A stretch of DNA of 30,233 bases. It comes from Syntrophobacter sp. DG_60 (GTDB lineage: Bacteria > Desulfobacterota > Desulfofervidia > Desulfofervidales > DG-60). How positions within the stretch are numbered: position 1 is the first letter of the stretch; each line of letters begins with the position of its first letter. Both the position numbers and the translations under genes were made by a program. The stretch is from positions 1 to 30,233 of the forward strand of contig LJNA01000009.1 of assembly GCA_001304365.1 (NCBI GenBank), read 5' to 3'. The notes below the pieces were generated by a model. It did not search any database and was not told where the DNA came from. It was given only the letters and a program-made list of their open reading frames with translations. This document shows positions 25,513 to 30,233 of this stretch, piece by piece.

Positions 25513-25633
25513 TTAGGTTTGTATAAGATGAACTTATTCCTTATTTTAAAAATGAACTCCATTTTTGGCAAATGGGGTCTGGGGCGAAGCCTCAGTGTAA
25601 ATGGAATTGCTATTTGCATAATGAGTTTAGTAA

Positions 25634-26752
25634 ATGTTTACTGTTAAAGAAGTTTCTAACAAGAGGCAATGGCACCATTTTTTGATGTTTCCTTGGCAAG
25701 TTTATCAAAAATACCCCTGCTGGATACCACCTTTACTCTCTGAGGTAAGTTTTTGTTTAAATCAAAGGAAAAATCCTTTTTATCAACACGCCCAGCGTAA
25801 ATTATTCTTAGCTTATAATAATCAAAAAGAGATAGTGGGCCGGATTGTGGGCATTGTGGATGAAAATAATAACCAATATCGTCATGAAAAGGTGGGTTTC
25901 TTTGGTTTTTTTGAATGTCTGCCAAAATTTGAGATAGCAAAGGCACTATTGGATGCTGTAAAGGATTGGATAAGGTCTCTGGGTATTAATGTGATGCGTG
26001 GTCCGGTTAATCCATCTATGAATGAGACTTGTGGCCTTCTAATTTTGGGCTTCCACGACCCCCCATATTTTATGATGCCTTACAATCCCCCATATTATCC
26101 CAGATTCATGGAAAAATATGGCCTTAAAAAGAAAAAAGACTTACTTGCTTATGAAGTTAGCCTGCCTTCCTCTCTTATGCTTAAACTAGTCCCCCTAGTC
26201 CAGAAAGTAGAAAAAAGGTACCCCCATATCCGAGTACGCTCTCTAAACATAAAACAATGGAGTAGGGAATTAGAAAGAATACAAGAAGTTTATAATAATG
26301 CTTGGGCAGAGAATTGGGGCTTTGTACCCATGACCAAAGCAGAGTTCAATATCATGGCAAAAAGATTAAAACCTTTACTAGTACCTGAATTAGTCTTTCT
26401 AGCAGAGGCAGGGAATGAGCCAGTAGGTTTTGCCATGTTTTTTCCCGATTATTATCAAATATTGAACCGCTTTAATGGGCGCTTCCCCCCTTGGGGGTGG
26501 TTTAAAATTTTATGGCTCCGCCGACACATAAACCGAGTAAGGGCCATGACCATGGGGGCTAAAAAACAATATCGTAGTTCAGGCATTTTTCCACTTTTTT
26601 CCTATTATGCAGGAAGGGCTTTAGAAAATACCTCTTATCGCCACTTAGAATTTTCTTGGATCTTGGAAGACAATCTGCCAGCTATAAGGGTAATAGAGCT
26701 TACCGGTGCTAAGGTGAGCAAAACTTATCGCATTTATGAACAACCTATATGA
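25634..26752 (+). CDS. GNAT-superfamily-like N-acetyltransferase (large, about 370 residues)
   Basis: The 372-residue protein belongs to a common but uncharacterised family annotated as acetyltransferase. It opens with FLMFPWQVYQKYPCWIPPL and NPFYQHAQRKLFLAYN, continues with IVGRIVGIVDENNNQYRHEKVGFFGFFE (key residues G74-R75-I76 and the G-F-F-G-F-F-E block), and has MRGPVNPSMNETCGLL in the middle. The C-terminal half contains GFAMFFPDY and RSSGIFPLF, consistent with a second GNAT-like acyl-CoA fold. The substrate is unknown. It overlaps the hldD-like epimerase by four bases (ATGA), so it probably belongs to the LPS-related operon. No strong Shine-Dalgarno precedes the ATG. Confidence 0.75.
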   Translation: MFTVKEVSNKRQWHHFLMFPWQVYQKYPCWIPPLLSEVSFCLNQRKNPFYQHAQRKLFLAYNNQKEIVGRIVGIVDENNNQYRHEKVGFFGFFECLPKFEIAKALLDAVKDWIRSLGINVMRGPVNPSMNETCGLLILGFHDPPYFMMPYNPPYYPRFMEKYGLKKKKDLLAYEVSLPSSLMLKLVPLVQKVEKRYPHIRVRSLNIKQWSRELERIQEVYNNAWAENWGFVPMTKAEFNIMAKRLKPLLVPELVFLAEAGNEPVGFAMFFPDYYQILNRFNGRFPPWGWFKILWLRRHINRVRAMTMGAKKQYRSSGIFPLFSYYAGRALENTSYRHLEFSWILEDNLPAIRVIELTGAKVSKTYRIYEQPI

Positions 26753-27654
26753 TGAAGGCATTAGTAACCGGAGGAACTGGATTTATAGGGTCAAACCTAG
26801 CACTAAACCTAGAAAATATGGGATGGGAAGTACTTATTCTGGATGACTTTTCATGTGGTCACTTTAAAAATTTATTGGGATTTCATGGAGATGTAATTGC
26901 TGAAAGTATACTAAACGTAGACCTCTCCTGTTTTGATGACTTAGATGTCATCTTTCATCAAGCGGCCATTACTGATACTACATTGATGGATCAAAAAAGG
27001 ATGATGGAGGTTAATGTAGAGGGTTTTAGGCGTCTTTTAACATTTGCAGTAAAAAGGCAGATTCCTTTTATTTATGCCTCCTCTGCAGGCACTTATGGCC
27101 TATCCTCTGCCCCCCAAAAGGAGGAGCAAGCAGGTAAACCTATTAATATCTATGGATTTTCTAAATGGATAGGCGATTGTTTGGCAAAAAAGTATATGAG
27201 TAAATATAAATCCTTGATAGTAGGATTAAGGTATTTTAATGTATTTGGGCCACGTGAGGGGCATAAGGGTAAGATGGCCTCTATGGTATGGCAATTAGCA
27301 CAGCAAATGTTAAGCGGTAAAAGGCCTAGAATTTTTAAGTGGGGAGAACAAAAAAGGGATCAAGTCTATATAAAGGATGTAGTGAGGGCAACCCTATTGG
27401 CACTAGAGGCCAAAGAAAGTGGGATTGTCAATATTGGCACAGGACGTACTATTAGTTTTAATTATATTATTAAAATCCTAAATCAAGTATTGGGTACAAA
27501 TTATATGCCAGATTATTTTGACAATCCATACAAAGAATTTTATCAAGAACATACACAGGCGGATTTGTCTTTGACAAAAAAGCTTCTTGGTTATGAGCCG
27601 AAATGGCCCTTTGAGGAAGCAGTAAAGGACTATATGAATTGGCTAAAAGAATAA
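26749..27654 (+). CDS. hldD: ADP-glyceromanno-heptose 6-epimerase-like protein
   Basis: The 301-residue extended short-chain dehydrogenase has the NAD motif TGGTGFIGSN (8-17), ASSAGTYG around 110-117 with the catalytic Ser, and YGFSK (Tyr-x3-Lys). The stretch YFNVFGPREGHKGKMASMVW followed by LFKWGEQKRDQVYIKDV-like residues (FKWGEQKRDQVYIKDV) is the diagnostic region of HldD/RfaD, which epimerises ADP-D,D-heptose to the L,D form used in the LPS inner core. A different sugar-nucleotide epimerase cannot be fully excluded. Two adjacent ATGs (26749 and 26752) are possible starts; both overlap the upstream stop. lptE follows with a one-base overlap, consistent with an LPS operon. Confidence 0.87.
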   Translation: MMKALVTGGTGFIGSNLALNLENMGWEVLILDDFSCGHFKNLLGFHGDVIAESILNVDLSCFDDLDVIFHQAAITDTTLMDQKRMMEVNVEGFRRLLTFAVKRQIPFIYASSAGTYGLSSAPQKEEQAGKPINIYGFSKWIGDCLAKKYMSKYKSLIVGLRYFNVFGPREGHKGKMASMVWQLAQQMLSGKRPRIFKWGEQKRDQVYIKDVVRATLLALEAKESGIVNIGTGRTISFNYIIKILNQVLGTNYMPDYFDNPYKEFYQEHTQADLSLTKKLLGYEPKWPFEEAVKDYMNWLKE

Positions 27655-28157
27655 TGAAAAAGAATTTGCTTAGTTTGTTAATTTTAATAACCATTTTAGG
27701 CTGTGGTTATCATTTCAAGGAAGAAGATCACCTCAAATCATTAGATATTAGCAATATCTATATAAAGCTTTTTATAAACAATACCCAGAAACGAGGATTA
27801 GAAAACACCCTTACTAATGCCATTATTTATGAATTCAATATGGACAAAGAAACTTCTGTTACAGGCGAAAAAGAAGCACAGGCCATTTTAACAGGAAAAA
27901 TCATCTCTTATGAGGTATATACAGTAGCCTATGGGAGGGGAGATTATACCGCTGCTGGGCGGATTGCATTAAGGGTTTGGGCAGAATTGAAAAAGGGGAG
28001 AGCTGATGTTGTTTGGAAAAATGAATTGACTGATCAAGAAGAATATATAGTAAGTAATGATTTAATCCAGACAGAAAAATATAGGGATGAAGCCTTAAGG
28101 CGTATTGTACAACGGGTGGCTGAAAGAATTCATGATCAGATATCACTAGGATTTTAA
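27654..28157 (+). CDS. lptE: LPS assembly lipoprotein LptE-like
   Basis: The 167-residue protein has a lipoprotein signal peptide with lipobox ILGC, giving lipidated Cys17, then GYHF, the usual LptE beginning. IYIKLFINNTQKRGLENTLTNAI (key residues N45, T46, L51, E52) and the later AILTGKIISYEVYTVAYGRGDYTAAGRIAL region match the LptE/DUF799-like two-layer fold, as does the C-terminal DEALRRIVQRVAERIHDQI helix. LptE plugs the LptD barrel and guides LPS into the outer leaflet. The ATG at 27654 overlaps the epimerase stop by one base (TAATG); an upstream TTG at 27639 is less likely because it would put charged residues before the signal peptide. Confidence 0.85.
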   Translation: MKKNLLSLLILITILGCGYHFKEEDHLKSLDISNIYIKLFINNTQKRGLENTLTNAIIYEFNMDKETSVTGEKEAQAILTGKIISYEVYTVAYGRGDYTAAGRIALRVWAELKKGRADVVWKNELTDQEEYIVSNDLIQTEKYRDEALRRIVQRVAERIHDQISLGF

Positions 28158-28288
28158 AGCTATTATCTTTTAATCTCTGCAAATCTCCACTTCTATGCTC
28201 TTATAGTATGAGTTTTATTCATACATTGCTACTACCTTAAGTGTATGCTAATATTTTTTGTAGAATGCCTTAAAATTGGAGAAATTTA

Positions 28289-29497
28289 GTGCAGATTTTA
28301 CTAAAAAAACGCATTTTATTAGGTATCACAGGGAGCATTTCTGCTTATAAGACGTTTGATTTGGTGCGAAAGCTAAAAACCGAAGGGGCTAAAACTAGGG
28401 TGATCTTGACAAAAGGGGCACAGGTCTTTGTTACCCCTTTACCTTTTGAGGTCTTTACCCATCATCGGGTTTATACTGATATTTTTAAATTTTCACCTGA
28501 TTATCCCATTATACATATAGATTTAGCAAAATGGGCAGATATACTCGTCATCTCCCCTGCTACAGCCCATATTCTGGCAAAGCTTTCCCAGGGTATTGCA
28601 GATGATTTATTGACCAATATAGTTTTGGCATTTAATAAGCCAATTCTCCTCTGCCCATCTATGAGCGAAGGCATGTATAAAAAAAATATAGTGCAGGAAA
28701 ACATAAAAAGGCTTAAACAGCTAGGTCTTTATATAATGACACCTACAGTAGGAAGGCTTGCTTCTTATAAAGTAGGTACTGGACGTCTCCCTGAAGTAGA
28801 TGATATAATAGAAGTAATAAAATCATTTTTTATGCCAAAGGATTTAAGTGGTTACAGGATACTTGTTACCGCAGGGCCAACAAAGGAGCCAATAGACCCA
28901 ATAAGGTTTTTGAGCAACTATTCATCTGGAAGGATGGGCTTTTCTTTGGCAAAAATTGCCCAGTTTCGTGGGGCAGAGGTAACTTTGATTTCGGGCCCAA
29001 CAAATCTAAAGCCCCCTTATGGTGTTTCCTTTATTGAGGTAGAAAAAGCAGAGGAAATGAGGGAAGCAGTTATGGATCAATTTGAGAAAGTAGATGCAGT
29101 GATTATGGCGGCTGCTGTAGCAGATTTTAGGCCCCTATACAGTGGAAAGAAGATTAAAAAGCAAAAAGAGCCAATACTCCATTTAGAAGAGGCCCCTGAT
29201 ATTTTGAAAGAACTAGGGAAAAAGAAAAAGAGCCAGATTTTGGTAGGGTTTTCTGCTGAGACAGGGGATGTCTTTCCAGAAGCCAGCCGAAAATTAAGCG
29301 AAAAGTGCTTAGATTTGATTGTGGCCAATGATACTACCTTACCAGGTGCTGGCTTTTCTGTCCCTACAAATAAGGTTACTTTGATTGATAAAAACGGCGT
29401 TCGTGAAGAATGGGCTCTAATGAGCAAAGAGAAGGTAGCTATGAGGTTGTGCGATAGAATGGGGGAATTATTAAGGCACAGAGATGCACACACTTAA
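28289..29497 (+). CDS. coaBC: CoaBC: phosphopantothenoylcysteine synthetase with variant decarboxylase domain
   Basis: The 402-residue bifunctional protein makes 4'-phosphopantetheine from 4'-phosphopantothenate and cysteine. The CoaC half (1-182) has the FMN-binding GITGSISAYK (12-21) and the catalytic His76 in PIIHIDLAKWAD. However the PxMNxxM motif reads PSMSEGM (Ser126 for Asn), and the ACG active-site Cys segment reads ASY (Ser159 for Cys). The CoaB half (185-402) looks intact: TAGPTKEPIDPIRFLSN (194-210), SSGRMGF, AAAVADFRP and KIKKQK. Thus the ligase should work while the decarboxylase lacks two residues shown to be essential in the E. coli enzyme. The start is GTG at 28289 after GGAG. 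It overlaps the UDG gene by 14 bases. Confidence 0.92.
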   Translation: MQILLKKRILLGITGSISAYKTFDLVRKLKTEGAKTRVILTKGAQVFVTPLPFEVFTHHRVYTDIFKFSPDYPIIHIDLAKWADILVISPATAHILAKLSQGIADDLLTNIVLAFNKPILLCPSMSEGMYKKNIVQENIKRLKQLGLYIMTPTVGRLASYKVGTGRLPEVDDIIEVIKSFFMPKDLSGYRILVTAGPTKEPIDPIRFLSNYSSGRMGFSLAKIAQFRGAEVTLISGPTNLKPPYGVSFIEVEKAEEMREAVMDQFEKVDAVIMAAAVADFRPLYSGKKIKKQKEPILHLEEAPDILKELGKKKKSQILVGFSAETGDVFPEASRKLSEKCLDLIVANDTTLPGAGFSVPTNKVTLIDKNGVREEWALMSKEKVAMRLCDRMGELLRHRDAHT

Positions 29498-30170
29498 GGA
29501 AACACTGGAACAGCTTTTAGTTTATTTAAAGTGGCAAAAGGCATTTGGTATAAAAGAGATTTATCTTTCAGAGGATATAAGAAGGATGCTAAGTGCACCA
29601 GCTCAGAGAGAACTGCTTTTAGAAAAGATTGAGGAAGAATTAAAAGATTGTAGAGGCTGTAAGTTATATAAAGATAGAAAAAACATGGTCTTTGGGGAAG
29701 GCAATGCGAATGCTAGATTGATGTTAATAGGTGAAGCGCCTGGTCATGATGAAGATTTACAGGGGAGGCCATTTGTGGGTGCAGCTGGCCATCTTTTAGA
29801 CAATATGTTAAATGCTATAAATTTAAATCGAAAAGAGATTTATATTACTAATATTGTAAAATGTCGTCCCCCCCATAATCGCAACCCAGAGAGGGATGAA
29901 ATTGGGGCGTGTAAACCCTTTCTCTTAAAACAAATTGACATAATTAAACCAAATATCATTTGCACCTTGGGCACCGTTGCAACTCAAACCATCCTTGAAA
30001 CAAAAAAGACCATCACCAAGCTCCGTGGGCATATCTATAACCTCTCTGATATTAAATTGATCCCTACCTTTCACCCTGCTTACCTTCTGCGCAATCCTTA
30101 TCAGAAAAAGGGGGCATGGGGAGACCTAAAATTGATAGAAAAATTATACAAGGAGTCTTTTTTAATTTGA
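29484..30170 (+). CDS. Uracil-DNA glycosylase, family 4 (4Fe-4S)
   Basis: The 228-residue enzyme excises uracil from DNA. Motif A is GEAPGHDEDLQGRPFVG (83-99) and motif B is HPAYLLRNP (about 197-205). Four cysteines that bind the iron-sulphur cluster are C56 and C59 (CRGC), C127 (KCRPPHNRNP) and C143; the 16-residue spacing of the last two matches the Thermus enzyme. An N-terminal extension of about 50 residues precedes the first cysteine pair, common in bacterial members. The start overlaps coaBC, suggesting co-transcription; no functional tie is known. Confidence 0.94.
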   Translation: MHTLKETLEQLLVYLKWQKAFGIKEIYLSEDIRRMLSAPAQRELLLEKIEEELKDCRGCKLYKDRKNMVFGEGNANARLMLIGEAPGHDEDLQGRPFVGAAGHLLDNMLNAINLNRKEIYITNIVKCRPPHNRNPERDEIGACKPFLLKQIDIIKPNIICTLGTVATQTILETKKTITKLRGHIYNLSDIKLIPTFHPAYLLRNPYQKKGAWGDLKLIEKLYKESFLI

Positions 30171-30233
30171 GGAAGTTTATCTATCTTCTCTTATTTTTTC
30201 TGTTTTTTTCTAGCTCTGTCCTAGCTGCAACCG
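30167..30233 (+). CDS. Start of a secreted protein (runs off the window)
   Basis: From TTG at 30167, which overlaps the UDG stop (TTGA), the frame encodes MRKFIYLLLFFLFFSSSVLA followed by Ala-Thr: a complete Sec signal peptide with a basic start, a hydrophobic core and a cleavage site after VLA. AAGGAG lies 11 bases upstream of the TTG. Only 22 codons are present, so the product cannot be identified. Confidence 0.65.
   Translation, partial: MRKFIYLLLFFLFFSSSVLAAT

Overview
The window looks like chromosomal DNA of a low-GC Gram-negative bacterium. An outer-membrane layer is implied by LptE, an ADP-heptose epimerase (LPS core), a DUF1302-type beta-barrel, a LolA-like periplasmic protein and a BepA-like M48 protease. 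Family-4 uracil-DNA glycosylase, a THEP1-type NTPase, myo-inositol-phosphate synthase and a short 'archaeal/thermophile-type' SAH hydrolase point to a warm-adapted anaerobe. A thermophilic Desulfobacterota lineage, such as a Desulfofervidus-like organism, would fit, but that is inference; no rRNA or tRNA gene is visible to test it.

Layout. 1-4988 (minus): an MMPL/RND transporter, a LolA-like protein and a DUF1302 barrel (cut by the window edge) form an envelope-lipid export operon. A four-helix-bundle gene bounded by inverted 7-bp repeats is wedged between the last two. 4989-7147: a mostly non-coding gap, a DUF362 gene, a small graveyard of antisense gene tails (HD-GYP and an EF-hand/dockerin-like tail), then a THEP1-type NTPase. 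7202-8607: a sugar-nucleotide epimerase and a PEBP/YbhB protein. 8713-15141 (minus): a compact run of ilvD, M48-TPR protease, ATP-grasp protein, ABC ATPase, ABC permease and a TPR-like protein. 15406-18817 (plus): RemA-like DUF370 protein, a guanylate kinase fused to a DUF123 nuclease-like domain, a metallophosphoesterase and inositol-3-phosphate synthase.

18783-22126 (minus): metK, ahcY and prmA make, recycle and use S-adenosylmethionine. metK and ahcY are visibly richer in G+C than their surroundings. 22510-25388 (minus): Hsp20, then panC-panD-DUF502 and a small membrane/coiled-coil protein. panC has its own promoter and a leader of about 70 nt containing a strong terminator and a mutually exclusive alternative hairpin. 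A 139-bp palindromic MITE-like element lies between hsp20 and that promoter. 25634-30233 (plus): a GNAT-like protein, HldD-like epimerase, LptE, CoaBC, family-4 UDG and the start of a secreted protein.

The points most worth a second look are the CoaBC protein, whose decarboxylase half lacks both the motif Asn and the active-site Cys; the Gmk-DUF123 fusion; the panC attenuator-like leader; the inverted-repeat four-helix-bundle cassette inside the transporter operon; and the decayed gene tails next to the NTPase start.
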